A stretch of 64,000 nucleotides of DNA from Stappia sp. 28M-7 (GTDB lineage Bacteria; Pseudomonadota; Alphaproteobacteria; Rhizobiales; Stappiaceae). This document shows positions 26,901 through 35,433 of the stretch, in pieces. Positions within the stretch are counted from its first letter, which is position 1; the number at the start of each line of letters is the position of its first letter. The stretch spans positions 4,238,258 to 4,302,257 of the forward strand of contig NZ_JACMIA010000001.1 of the NCBI RefSeq assembly GCF_014252955.1, read 5' to 3'. Made by a program: the position numbers and the translations under genes. Below the pieces are notes generated by a model. It had not been told where the DNA came from. It saw only the letters and a program-made list of their open reading frames with translations, and made no database searches.

Positions 26901-27581
26901 ATGTCAGGCGGCAACGATCATCACGGTCACCATCACCACGATCACGACCATGATCACCATCATGACCACGACCACGGCTCGCACCTGTCGCAGACCGACG
27001 CCCGGGTACGCGCCTTGGAATCGATCCTGATCGACAAAGGTTATGTCGACCCGGCTGCCCTCGACGTGCTGATCGAGACCTACGAGACGCAGGTCGGACC
27101 GCACAACGGCGCCCGCGTCGTAGCGAAGGCCTGGAGCGACCCGCAGTTCCACGACTGGCTGATGAGCGATGCCACGGCCGCCATCCACTCGCTCGGCTAT
27201 GTCGGCCGTCAGGGCGAGCACATGGTGGCGGTCGAGAACACCGCGAGCGAACACAACATGGTCGTCTGCACCCTGTGCTCCTGCTACCCGTGGCCGGTGC
27301 TCGGCCTGCCGCCGGTCTGGTACAAGTCCGCCCCCTACCGCGCCAAGGCGGTACGCGATCCACGCGGCGTGCTGGCAGATTTCGGCGTCACCCTGCCGGA
27401 GGGCAAGGAGATCCGCGTCTGGGATTCCACCGCCGAGATCCGCTACCTGGTGCTGCCGCAGCGACCGGAGGGCACCGATGGCTGGAGCGAGGAGGAGCTC
27501 GCCCGTCTCGTCACCCGCGACAGCATGATCGGCACCGGACTCGCCCTGACCCCGGCCGAGCTTCAGGAGCAGAACGCATGA
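26901..27581 (+). CDS. nthA: Nitrile hydratase alpha subunit, cobalt type, with His-rich N-terminus
   Basis: 226 residues. The metal site is C123-T-L-C126-S-C128; threonine (not serine) after the first cysteine marks the non-corrin cobalt class. The two inner cysteines should be oxidised to sulfinic/sulfenic acids. [17 protein letters not shown] completes the active-site region. The enzyme hydrates nitriles to amides in the cytosol. Odd feature: residues 7-28 contain 14 histidines interleaved with Asp and Gly, not part of the usual alpha subunit, perhaps a metal reservoir. ATG 26901 is followed at once by this tract. The stop overlaps the beta start by four bases. Confidence 0.94.
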   Translation: MSGGNDHHGHHHHDHDHDHHHDHDHGSHLSQTDARVRALESILIDKGYVDPAALDVLIETYETQVGPHNGARVVAKAWSDPQFHDWLMSDATAAIHSLGYVGRQGEHMVAVENTASEHNMVVCTLCSCYPWPVLGLPPVWYKSAPYRAKAVRDPRGVLADFGVTLPEGKEIRVWDSTAEIRYLVLPQRPEGTDGWSEEELARLVTRDSMIGTGLALTPAELQEQNA

Positions 27582-28237
27582 ACGGCGCACAGGACCTCGG
27601 AGGCATGATGGGGTTCGGCGCCGTGGTGCCGGAACCGGTCAAGCCGTTGTTCCATGCGGACTGGGAGCCGCGCGCCTTCGCCCTGACCCTGGCCATGGGC
27701 GCGACCGGCGAGTGGAATATCGACATGTCCCGCCGCGCGCGGGAAAGCATGGAGCCGGGCCGCTACCTGACCTCGAGCTACTATCAGATCTGGCTGTCTG
27801 CACTGGAGCGCCTGCTGGCCGAACGCGACCTTGTCGGCGCCGACGAGATCGCCGCCGGCCGCAGTCTGCGTCCTTCCCGGCCGGTCAAGCGGGTCCTGGC
27901 CGCCGGCGACGTCGCCGCCATGCTGGCCCGCGGCGGACCGAGCGAGCGCGAGAGCGATATGCCTGCCGGCTTTGCCGTCGGCGACCGGGTGCGGGCCCGC
28001 AACATGCACCCGACCGGCCACACCCGCATCCCGCGCTATTGCCGCGGGCGCGTCGGCGTGATCGAGGCCGTGCACGGCGTCCATGTCTTCCCCGACGCGA
28101 GTTCCGCCGGTGACGGCGAGCAGCCGACCTGGCTTTACGGCGTTGTCTTCGACGGACCGGAGTTGTGGGGCGAAGGCACCGACCCTTCGCTCAAGGTGCG
28201 TATCGACCTGTGGGAGCCCTATCTTGAAGCCCTTTGA
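27578..28237 (+). CDS. nthB: Nitrile hydratase beta subunit
   Basis: 219 residues. The N-terminus [14 protein letters not shown] and the segment [16 protein letters not shown] are typical of beta subunits. The C-terminal SH3-like barrel (about 125-219) includes [23 protein letters not shown] with the conserved arginines that hydrogen-bond the oxidised cysteines of the alpha subunit. It forms the heterodimer with the preceding gene (ATGA overlap at 27578). Gene order alpha-beta-accessory is the one found in several proteobacterial cobalt nitrile hydratases. Confidence 0.94.
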   Translation: MNGAQDLGGMMGFGAVVPEPVKPLFHADWEPRAFALTLAMGATGEWNIDMSRRARESMEPGRYLTSSYYQIWLSALERLLAERDLVGADEIAAGRSLRPSRPVKRVLAAGDVAAMLARGGPSERESDMPAGFAVGDRVRARNMHPTGHTRIPRYCRGRVGVIEAVHGVHVFPDASSAGDGEQPTWLYGVVFDGPELWGEGTDPSLKVRIDLWEPYLEAL

Positions 28238-28622
28238 AACAACGGGCGGGCAGACCCCGCTGCCGCCGCTGGAAAACCTGCCCCAACATGACGGCGAGCC
28301 GGTTTTCCGCGAGCCCTGGGAGGCGCGGGCCTTTGCGCTCGCCGTGGAGCTGAATGGGCGCGGCGTCTTCACCTGGACCGAGTGGGCGGAAACCCTGTCG
28401 CAGGCGATCCGCGACGCCCAGTCGCGCGGCGATCCCGATTGCGGCGACAACTACTATGAGCACTGGCTTGTGGCGCTGGAGACCATGATCACGCGCAAGG
28501 CGCTGACCTCCGTCGAGCGCATCGACGCAAGGCAGGACGCCTGGCTACGGGCGGCGGCGGCCACGCCGCATGGCGAGCCGATAGAACTCGGCCGCGACGG
28601 CTCCCCGGTTCCGCCGGCCTGA
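28224..28622 (+). CDS. Nitrile hydratase accessory/activator protein
   Basis: 132 residues starting at TTG 28224, the only start with a good ribosome-binding site (GGGAG at 28212-28216, inside the end of nthB). The two genes overlap by 14 bases. The core EPWEARAFALAVELNGRGVFTWTEWAETL is related to the N-terminal half of the beta subunit, as expected for P14K-type activators. In cobalt nitrile hydratases such a protein carries the alpha subunit for metal insertion and cysteine oxidation by subunit exchange. It completes a self-sufficient operon. Confidence 0.88.
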   Translation: MKPFETTGGQTPLPPLENLPQHDGEPVFREPWEARAFALAVELNGRGVFTWTEWAETLSQAIRDAQSRGDPDCGDNYYEHWLVALETMITRKALTSVERIDARQDAWLRAAAATPHGEPIELGRDGSPVPPA

Positions 28623-28769
28623 ACGGCTTCCACTCCGCATCAATTGCAGGCCTCTTGCCAAGTCGCATGGGGTGCGTCAGGACTGGCAACTGACAATTTT
28701 GCCGATCCGATGCAACCCGATACAACCTGGACGCTTCCCTTGCGCGGCGCCCGGGCCTAGTGTGCGACA

Positions 28770-29714
28770 ATGACCCAGGACAAGCCCCTGAGCGGCATGC
28801 TGCTCATGACCGGTTTCTGCCTTCTCGCCCCGCTGGGCGATGCCTTTGCCAAGATCCTCGGCGAGACGGTGCCGCTTGGCCAGTTGCTGATCGTGCGCTT
28901 CGCCCTGCAGGCGGCATTGCTGATCCCGGTCGTGTGGCTTGTGCGGGGCAGCCTGCGCATTCCCATGCGGCTGCTGCATCTGACCGTGCTGCGCACCATC
29001 CTGCACATTCTCGGCATCGCGGCGATGTTTGCCTCGCTCCGCTTCCTGCCCCTAGCCGACGCCATCGCCATCGCCTTCGTCATGCCGTTCCTGATGCTGC
29101 TGCTCGGTCGTTTTGTGCTGGGAGAGGAAGTCGGGCCTCACCGGCTGATGGCCTGCGTCGTCGGCTTTGTCGGCACCTTGCTGGTGATCCAGCCGAACTA
29201 CGCCGCCGTCGGTGCCCCTGCCCTGCTCCCGCTTGGAGTCGCAGTCGCCTTCGCCCTGTTCATGATGGTCACCCGCAGCATCGCCAAGGCGACGGACCCG
29301 ATCAGCCTGCAGGCGGTCAGCGGCCTCATCGCCACAGCCATTCTCGGCAGCGCCTGGCTGGTCTTTTCAGGTGCAGGCATGCCCGGGCTCGGCTTCGTTT
29401 CGGTAGACGGGCGGGAAATCTGGCTGCTGGGGGCCATCGGGGTCGTGGGGACCCTGGCGCATCTACTGATGACATGGTCGCTGCGGCTTGCCCCCGCCGC
29501 GACGCTGGCGCCGATGCAATATCTGGAGCTTCCTTTCGCGACGCTGATCGGCTTCGCGATCTTTGCCGACCTGCCCGACACGCTGGCCTCGCTCGGCATC
29601 GTGCTGACGATCTGCTCCGGCCTTTATGTCATCCACCGCGAACAAGTGGCCGCGCGCAGACAGGCAACCGCAACGCTTGGCGCCTCTCCGGCCAATGTCG
29701 GCAGCAAGGCCTGA
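28770..29714 (+). CDS. DMT-superfamily permease (EamA domains)
   Basis: 314 residues, ten predicted helices arranged as two EamA repeats. The first repeat ends with LPLADAIAIAFVMPFLMLLLG; the second contains RLAPAATLAPMQYLELPFATLIG, where the proline-rich helix is typical. Proteins of this group export small metabolites or amino acids, less often import. It lies 147 bp after the nitrile hydratase operon with no visible terminator between, and only 7 bp from the convergent NicO stop. Substrate unknown. Confidence 0.88.
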   Translation: MTQDKPLSGMLLMTGFCLLAPLGDAFAKILGETVPLGQLLIVRFALQAALLIPVVWLVRGSLRIPMRLLHLTVLRTILHILGIAAMFASLRFLPLADAIAIAFVMPFLMLLLGRFVLGEEVGPHRLMACVVGFVGTLLVIQPNYAAVGAPALLPLGVAVAFALFMMVTRSIAKATDPISLQAVSGLIATAILGSAWLVFSGAGMPGLGFVSVDGREIWLLGAIGVVGTLAHLLMTWSLRLAPAATLAPMQYLELPFATLIGFAIFADLPDTLASLGIVLTICSGLYVIHREQVAARRQATATLGASPANVGSKA

Positions 29715-29721
29715 TCTGTCG

Positions 29722-30858
29722 TCAGACGGTGCCGCCCCAGCCGAGCGCGGCGACCAGTAGAGACGTTCCCAGCAGGAAGACGACGAGAGCGGCAAAGCCC
29801 TCGATGCCGGCGTGAAGACGCGCGGCGGCACGGCCGCCGACGCTGCGCAGCGCCACGTCCTTGGCAACCACCGCAAGCACCGCCAGCACCGAGACCGTCA
29901 GACCGGTCCCCACCGCCATGGCGAAGGTCGCTGCAACGCCCGCCAACGCAAGCCCCTGCGAAATGGCAAACACCAGCACCACCAGCGCACCCGTGCAGGG
30001 CCGCAGGCCGATGGCCAGGATCACCGACCAGGCTCGGGCCAGCGTGAAGCGGCCGGCCAGCATCGACGGCGGCGGCGCATGCACATGGCCGCAGCTGCCG
30101 CAAACCTCGCCCGCCTCGTGGGCGTGGTCATGGTGTTGCGCATGGTCATGGCTGTGATGGTGATCGTGATGCCCGTGCCCATGACCGTGACCGTGACCGT
30201 GGTGATGATGGTCGTGATCGTGGGAGTGATCATGCGTGCAGGCTGCCACCGCCTGCGCGCCCAGCGCGACGGGTCGGCGCGGCGTCAGCATCGGCTTCAG
30301 GATCTTGCGCCAGACCAGAAAGGCGCCAAGCAGGGCGACGGCCGCGTAGGAGCCGATCTCGAACCAGCGAGTGGTCTCGGTGATGGCGATCGACGTCATC
30401 CGCAGCAGCACCGAGGCGATCCCGATCAGCACCACCGCCGTCACCGCCTGGGCGAAGGCGGAAGCGAAGGACAGCGCGATGCCGCGCCGCAGGGTCTCGC
30501 CGTTTGCCAGCACATAAGACGAGATCACCGCCTTGCCGTGGCCGGGGCCAGCAGCATGGAAGACGCCGTAAAGAAACGACAGTCCCATCAGCCACCAGCC
30601 GGCGCTGCCGTCTTCCTTCATCGCCTTGATCGCCGTCGTCAGCGAGGCATAGAAGGCCTTTTGCTGCTGGGCGATCCAGCCGAAGAAGCCGGAGAAGATC
30701 CCGCCAGGCGCGACGGACGGCTCAACCAGGCCGACGCCGAAGGGCGAAGGCGAAGCCAGCGCCGGTGTGGCGGCAACGACCACGAGACAGGCAAGCGCCA
30801 GAAAAACAGGAAGCGAGGACGGAACGCGCGGGGCGGAACGGGTCATCGGATGCCTCAT
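29722..30858 (-). CDS. NicO/RcnA-family nickel/cobalt transporter with His-rich loop
   Basis: 378 residues. A cleavable-looking N-terminal hydrophobic segment, then membrane helices including FLYGVFHAAGPGHGKAVISSY, the signature HxxxGPGHGKA region of NicO permeases. A cytosolic loop (roughly residues 205-265) carries about 30 histidines with Asp/Gly and then VCGSCGHVH. The second half (RPCTGALVVLVFAISQG) repeats the permease fold. Starts at ATG 30858 or 30846; both have GAGG upstream. The gene is 10 bp after a DUF1007 gene, its usual partner. Direction (efflux as in RcnA, or uptake) cannot be decided from sequence. Cobalt supply to nitrile hydratase is one possibility. Confidence 0.88.
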   Translation of the reverse strand: MRHPMTRSAPRVPSSLPVFLALACLVVVAATPALASPSPFGVGLVEPSVAPGGIFSGFFGWIAQQQKAFYASLTTAIKAMKEDGSAGWWLMGLSFLYGVFHAAGPGHGKAVISSYVLANGETLRRGIALSFASAFAQAVTAVVLIGIASVLLRMTSIAITETTRWFEIGSYAAVALLGAFLVWRKILKPMLTPRRPVALGAQAVAACTHDHSHDHDHHHHGHGHGHGHGHHDHHHSHDHAQHHDHAHEAGEVCGSCGHVHAPPPSMLAGRFTLARAWSVILAIGLRPCTGALVVLVFAISQGLALAGVAATFAMAVGTGLTVSVLAVLAVVAKDVALRSVGGRAAARLHAGIEGFAALVVFLLGTSLLVAALGWGGTV

Positions 30859-30868
30859 CGGCGGGGCC

Positions 30869-31528
30869 TCACTTGCAGCCGATCCTTGCGGAGTTCGACA
30901 GGGTCTCGGTGATCTGCACCAGATCGGAAGGCAGTTCCCGCTCGGTCTGGGGAATGGCGGCGAGCGTCGTCGCGGTCTGCGGATCCAGCGGCGGCGGAGG
31001 CGTGAAGTCGAGTGTGCAGGTCGGCGGCGCGTCCACCATCGCGAAGGGCGTGTCCTGGGTCATCTCGAAGGCGACGAAATAATTCGGATCGAAGACATCG
31101 AGTTCGACGGTGGAGGCGTCCATCACCCTCGCCTCGCGCAGCGGCAGCGTGAAGAACAGCGTCAGCCGACCACCGTAGAAGTCGAGCCAGTATTCCTTCG
31201 GCGGGTCGAACGCCACCTCGGCGTCGCCCTGCTGCAGGAAGGTGAAGAACTCGTACTCGGCAAGCGACTCTACATTGACCTGTGCCAGCGGCTGCAGTTC
31301 CTCGCGGGAGAGCTCGCCATCGCCGTTCTCGTCGAGGCCCTGCACGGCAAAGGCCGTGAATGCCTCGTCGAAGCTCCAGACATGACGCACGGCCGACAGG
31401 CGCCCGGCATCGTCGAACACCACCTCCGCCCGCGCTTCCACGAAGACATGCGGATGGGCCTGGGCCGCACCGGCAAGGCCGGCCGTCAAAGCGGCGGCAA
31501 TCAATCCGGTCTTCCACATGCGACGCAT
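30869..31528 (-). CDS. DUF1007 periplasmic protein, partner of NicO transporter
   Basis: 219 residues from ATG 31528, or 216 from ATG 31519, which has better spacing from GGGAGA. A signal peptide (KTGLIAAALTAGLAGAAQA) precedes the mature start HPHVFVEARAEVVFDDAG, the DUF1007 hallmark. An EF-hand-like loop DENGDGELSREEL follows at about 68-80. DUF1007 proteins occur next to NicO-type permeases and are taken as periplasmic metal-binding components of that system. The His at the new N-terminus (HPH) could bind metal. It forms a two-gene operon with the transporter. Confidence 0.88.
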   Translation of the reverse strand: MRRMWKTGLIAAALTAGLAGAAQAHPHVFVEARAEVVFDDAGRLSAVRHVWSFDEAFTAFAVQGLDENGDGELSREELQPLAQVNVESLAEYEFFTFLQQGDAEVAFDPPKEYWLDFYGGRLTLFFTLPLREARVMDASTVELDVFDPNYFVAFEMTQDTPFAMVDAPPTCTLDFTPPPPLDPQTATTLAAIPQTERELPSDLVQITETLSNSARIGCK

Positions 31529-31878
31529 TTCTCCCAGCCTCGAATCCATGGTGCCGATATTGGCAAACTTCACGGCAACAGCAAGGCAGGCGGTCTCAGC
31601 CGGCATACTCGCTGGCCCATGCCCCGAAGGCTCTCATCGGCAGCAAGACCCATTTTCAATAGGATAAATTTTTCGAAAATACGCGCTCTAAAGGATATAT
31701 TCCTGCATCAATAAACATCTATTCGAACAGAAAAGACGGAAATTTCAAATTCACCGACCTATATTTTTCTTGTCCAGAGAAGAGCGATGCCACATGGCTC
31801 GGTGCTGCCCTGCAGGGGCCGCGCCCCCTTCGTGCCATCCGTTGCATGCTGCCTCGACAGGGCAGGAGGAGAGACGTC
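31529..31878. promoter_or_regulatory. AT-rich divergent promoter region (DUF1007-NicO / leucine dehydrogenase)
   Basis: 350 bp whose middle (about 31650-31775) is strongly AT-rich, with a 10-bp palindrome TTTTCGAAAA at 31670-31679 and TATTCGAA at 31721-31728. No gene is seen. It probably contains the promoters of both flanking operons. The palindrome is a candidate regulator site. Confidence 0.45.
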
Positions 31879-32955
31879 ATGAATGCCCCAGTGATCGGCC
31901 GCAAGCTTCAATCGGTGCAGAACGGCATGTTCGATCATCCGGAATTTCGCGGCCACGAGCAGGTCGTCTTCGGTCACGACCGCGCAAGCGGCCTGTTCAC
32001 CATCATCGCGGTTCACGATACGCGCCTTGGCCCGGCACTCGGCGGCTGCCGCATGTGGGCCTATGCCAACAGTGCAGAGGCGCTGACGGACGCACTGCGA
32101 CTGTCGCGCGGCATGACCTACAAGAATGCACTCGCCGGTCTCGATCTCGGCGGCGGCAAGGCCGTGATCATCGGTGATGCCCGCAGCGCCAAGACCCCGG
32201 ACCTGCTCGCCGCGTTCGGTACCCAGGTCGACCGCCTGGGCGGCACCTATATCACCGCCGAGGATGTCGGCATCTCTGCTCCCGACATGGAGATCGTCGC
32301 CACGCGCACGGATCACGTGCGCGGTACGCGCGCCACCGGCCTGGGTGATCCCTCGCCCTACACCGCGCTCGGCGTCTTCTGCGGTATCCGCGCGGCGCTG
32401 CGCCACCGCTTCGGCTCGGACAGCCTGGAGGGGCGCAGGGTCTGCGTCCAGGGGCTCGGCCATGTCGGCATGGATCTCGCCGGACAGTTGCACCGCGCCG
32501 GAGCCCGCCTTGTGCTTGCCGACATCCACAAGCCGACGCTGGAAGAAGCCGTCGCCCGCCTCGGCGCCGAGGCGGTGGCCGCCGACAACGCCCACGCGGC
32601 CGATGTCGACGTCTTTGCACCCTGCGCGCTTGGAGCTGGCCTCAATGACGAGACGATCCCGCAGATCCGTGCCGGCATCGTCGCAGGCGCGGCCAACAAT
32701 CAGCTGGCCGAGGAACGCCACGACGAAGCGCTGCGCGAACGCGGCATCCTCTATGCACCCGACTATGCCATCAATGCGGGCGGGGTGATCTCCATCGCGC
32801 TGGCCACCCCGGGCGGCGACGACGCGTTGGTGCGGAGCAAGGTCGAGGCCATCGACGCCACGCTGACGCGCATCTTCGAGCGGGCCGAACGCCTGTCGCT
32901 GCCGACGCAGAAGGTGGCCGACACGCTGGCCGAGGAACGGCTCGCCGCAGCCTGA
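31879..32955 (+). CDS. ldh: Leucine dehydrogenase (Glu/Leu/Phe/Val dehydrogenase family)
   Basis: 358 residues from ATG 31879, preceded by GGAGGAGAG. NAD-dependent oxidative deamination of branched-chain amino acids to 2-oxo acids. The substrate-site lysines are in SRGMTYKNALAGLDLGGGKAVI, the DVGISAPDM segment follows, and the Rossmann NAD motif is VQGLGHVGMDLAGQL. The C-terminal CALGAGLNDETI and AGAANNQLA segments are typical of leucine rather than glutamate dehydrogenase. It is a lone gene, convergent with a LysR gene. Its 2-oxoacid products match the type of substrate predicted for the TRAP system and the ferredoxin oxidoreductase 10 kb away. Confidence 0.93.
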   Translation: MNAPVIGRKLQSVQNGMFDHPEFRGHEQVVFGHDRASGLFTIIAVHDTRLGPALGGCRMWAYANSAEALTDALRLSRGMTYKNALAGLDLGGGKAVIIGDARSAKTPDLLAAFGTQVDRLGGTYITAEDVGISAPDMEIVATRTDHVRGTRATGLGDPSPYTALGVFCGIRAALRHRFGSDSLEGRRVCVQGLGHVGMDLAGQLHRAGARLVLADIHKPTLEEAVARLGAEAVAADNAHAADVDVFAPCALGAGLNDETIPQIRAGIVAGAANNQLAEERHDEALRERGILYAPDYAINAGGVISIALATPGGDDALVRSKVEAIDATLTRIFERAERLSLPTQKVADTLAEERLAAA

Positions 32956-32988
32956 GTATCGGGAACAGACTTGGAGGCAGGCGCGGGA

Positions 32989-33897
32989 TCAGCAGACCTC
33001 GCCCTGCCGCCGTCGCTCGGCGAACCACTCGCTGAGGAAATCAACAAAGGCGCGCACCTTGCCCGAAAGGTGCCGCCGATGCGGGTAGACGACATAGATC
33101 GCCTGCCCTTCCGGGTGGAAACCTTCCAGCATCGGCTCGAGGCGTCCTTCCGCCAGATCCCGATGCACGAAGATGTAGGGGATGCGCAGGAACCCCAACC
33201 CGGCGACGGCCGCAGCACGCGCCGCCTCGGCGCTGTTCACCTCGACACGTCCCTTCACCGGCACGTTGATCCGGTTGCCTTCCACCTGGAACTGCCAGTT
33301 GTTCCGGAAGCGGTAATTGTTGTCGATGATGCAGGGAAGGTTCGCCAGTTCCTGCGGATGCAGCGGTCGGCCGAAGCGTGCGATGGCCTCCGGCGAGGCG
33401 CAGACCACGCCGCGAAACGGCGCCAGCTTGCGGGCGATCAGACTGGAATCGGTCAGCTCCGCCACACGGATCGCCGCATCGAACCCTTCCTCGACCAGAT
33501 CGACGAACCGGTCCTCCAGCCGCAGATCCACGGAAATCTGCGGCTCGGCCGCCAGAAAGGCCATGATCGCGGGGTTGAGGAAGTCATCGCCCATCGATCG
33601 CGGGGCGGAGATCCGCAAGGTGCCGCGCGCTTCCTGATGCGTGTTCTGGATCGAGGCCTTGAGGTCGTCGATGCGGGTCAGGATATCGCTCGCCTCCTTG
33701 TAGAAGGCATGGCCGACCTCGGTCATCGAGATCTGGCGCGTGGTGCGGTTGAGCAGCCGGGCCCCGAGCTCGTCCTCCAGCTCGCCGACATATTTCGAGA
33801 CGAGAGCCTTGGAGCGGCCCAGCTCGCGCGCGGCGGCCGAAAATCCGCCGGCGTCGACCACCTTCAGGAAACAGCGCATCCGGCTGAGCGTGTCCAT
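32989..33897 (-). CDS. LysR-family transcriptional regulator
   Basis: 302 residues. The N-terminal winged helix (about 1-60) has FLKVVDAGGFSAAARELGRS and KYVGELEDELGARLLNRTT. The ligand-binding part (about 90-290) begins GTLRISAPRSMGDDFLNPA, the subgroup with the PxxxG start (AaeR/YhcS-like). It is transcribed in the same direction as the DUF2937 gene 33 bp upstream and away from leucine dehydrogenase, so its target is not obvious from divergence. Confidence 0.93.
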   Translation of the reverse strand: MDTLSRMRCFLKVVDAGGFSAAARELGRSKALVSKYVGELEDELGARLLNRTTRQISMTEVGHAFYKEASDILTRIDDLKASIQNTHQEARGTLRISAPRSMGDDFLNPAIMAFLAAEPQISVDLRLEDRFVDLVEEGFDAAIRVAELTDSSLIARKLAPFRGVVCASPEAIARFGRPLHPQELANLPCIIDNNYRFRNNWQFQVEGNRINVPVKGRVEVNSAEAARAAAVAGLGFLRIPYIFVHRDLAEGRLEPMLEGFHPEGQAIYVVYPHRRHLSGKVRAFVDFLSEWFAERRRQGEVC

Positions 33898-33930
33898 GCC
33901 TTCCCCTTTCCCCCGACCGGCGCAGGCGCC

Positions 33931-34428
33931 TCAGGCGTCCCGCCGCCGACGCAGTCGCCGCGTCGCCCTGCCGAATAACCCCGCGCCGAACAGCACCGTC
34001 AGGAACCCGCCGGCGGCCGTAACCGCCCCTTCCATCGTCACCGGCACCGCCGGCTCGAAATCCTCGAAGGCGCGGCTGGCGATTTGCGGATCGAGGTCCC
34101 GGGCAAGCACGACGAGACGCTCGAAGGGACCGGCCTCGCGAAAGGCCTCCTGCTGCCGCTGCAGGCCCGCAAGGCGATCGAGCGCACGCTGTGCACGCTC
34201 GCCCTGGGCTGCGACCAGCCGGTCGGACGAGCTTTCCAGCCGGTCGATGGCCTCGCCCGGCGTGAGACCATGGGTGGCGGCATCGGCACGAAACTCCTCG
34301 ACCACCTGGGTGAGCGCATCGATGGCCCCGCCGAGCCGCTGGCGGTATTGCTGGGCAAACTCCGGGAGCTGGGACGTGGTAACGCCGCCGAGCATCGCGA
34401 CGGCCAGTGCCATGGTGCGAGCGATCAT
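33931..34428 (-). CDS. DUF2937 family membrane protein
   Basis: 165 residues. An N-terminal hydrophobic segment (AMALAVAMLGGV region, 4-17) begins TSQLPEFAQQYRQRLGGAID, characteristic of DUF2937. The middle is a long amphipathic helix rich in Arg, Glu and Gln. A second hydrophobic segment (VTAAGGFLTVLFGAGLFG, about 138-155) ends in a basic tail (RRLRRRRDA). Predicted hairpin topology with the coiled part outside the membrane. No biochemical function is established for this family. It follows the WD40 gene by 25 bp and may belong to that operon. Confidence 0.75.
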   Translation of the reverse strand: MIARTMALAVAMLGGVTTSQLPEFAQQYRQRLGGAIDALTQVVEEFRADAATHGLTPGEAIDRLESSSDRLVAAQGERAQRALDRLAGLQRQQEAFREAGPFERLVVLARDLDPQIASRAFEDFEPAVPVTMEGAVTAAGGFLTVLFGAGLFGRATRRLRRRRDA

Positions 34429-34453
34429 GCCCCGTCCCTCCCTGTGAGACCTG

Positions 34454-35428
34454 CTAGAGCGAGATCAGCCCCGCCTCGCCGGTTTCGGTGCCGAAGGCCA
34501 GCTGTGTGCCTTCGTCGTTCCATGCAAGCGCGCTGACCGCCCCCTCGCCCGGACGTCGCAACAACACCTCTTCGCCATCCGAAAAGCGCGCCATCAGCAC
34601 CAACCCGTCCTGATAGCCGATAGCCACCACCTCCTCGTCCGGATGGCAGGCGACACGCGTGACGATCTGGTCGCCGCGGGTTCCCAGCTGCAAGGGCTGC
34701 TGTCCCATCGGCCCGCTCTTTCCGAAGAACGGCCATACGATGGCGGCATTGGCGCCGGAAGTCGCGAGATAGCGCCCCTTCGCCGACCAGCTCATCGAGC
34801 GGATCTTGCCGGGATAGCCGGTCATCCGCATGTCCTGTCCGTCGGACAGCCGCCAGCCATGCAGCGCATTCTCCTGCATGGTCGTCACCAGATACTTGCC
34901 GTCAGGCGAGAATGTGACGTCCTTGTGCGCGCCCTTCCAGTCGAGCTGCTGGGGCGCTGCGGCCGTGTTGACGAAGCGCAAGGTCGCCCCGTCGTATCGG
35001 GCGATCGCCAGCCGCAACCCCTTCGGGGCGAAGGCGAGCCCGCCGACGGCGCGGGGCTGCGAGAAGTCCTTCACAGTGCCGTCGGCCTGGCGGACGAATG
35101 CACTGCGCCCTGCACCATAGGCGACCGCGCGCTGCGGACCGGCCGCCAGCATGTCGATCCACTTGCGCGGCATCTCGGCGAGCGTCTCGACGGTGCCGTC
35201 GGCGCCAAGGCGCCGCACCGTCCCGTCATCGCCGCCGGACAACAGCGCATCGCCCTCCAGCGTGCGGCAGGCAACGAGCAGCCCGCCGTCATGGACGGGG
35301 ATGCGGCGCTCGCCTGTATCGGTGAGAAGAAGCACGGCGCCGGCGCCGGAGGCGAAGGCCGGCTGCCCCCGAAGGAAGGCAGCCGCCACGACGAAACCGC
35401 CCGGATCGAGCGGAGCAACGGAGACCAT
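34454..35428 (-). CDS. WD40-repeat protein linked to a COG0523 GTPase
   Basis: 324 residues from ATG 35428; GTG 35446 would overlap the GTPase stop by 13 bases. Repeating beta-blade units end in DG/WS patterns: LLTDTGERRIPVHDGG, LSGGDDGTVRRLGADG, VTFSPDGKYLVTTMQEN, SWSAKGRYLATSGANAAIVW and WNDEGTQLAFGTETGEAGLI. There is no signal peptide, so it is a cytosolic propeller. In several alphaproteobacteria a WD40 gene directly follows the CobW/COG0523 gene (recalled association). Partner binding for the metallochaperone is a reasonable guess; no catalytic residues are visible. Confidence 0.83.
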   Translation of the reverse strand: MVSVAPLDPGGFVVAAAFLRGQPAFASGAGAVLLLTDTGERRIPVHDGGLLVACRTLEGDALLSGGDDGTVRRLGADGTVETLAEMPRKWIDMLAAGPQRAVAYGAGRSAFVRQADGTVKDFSQPRAVGGLAFAPKGLRLAIARYDGATLRFVNTAAAPQQLDWKGAHKDVTFSPDGKYLVTTMQENALHGWRLSDGQDMRMTGYPGKIRSMSWSAKGRYLATSGANAAIVWPFFGKSGPMGQQPLQLGTRGDQIVTRVACHPDEEVVAIGYQDGLVLMARFSDGEEVLLRRPGEGAVSALAWNDEGTQLAFGTETGEAGLISL

Positions 35429-35433
35429 CCCGA

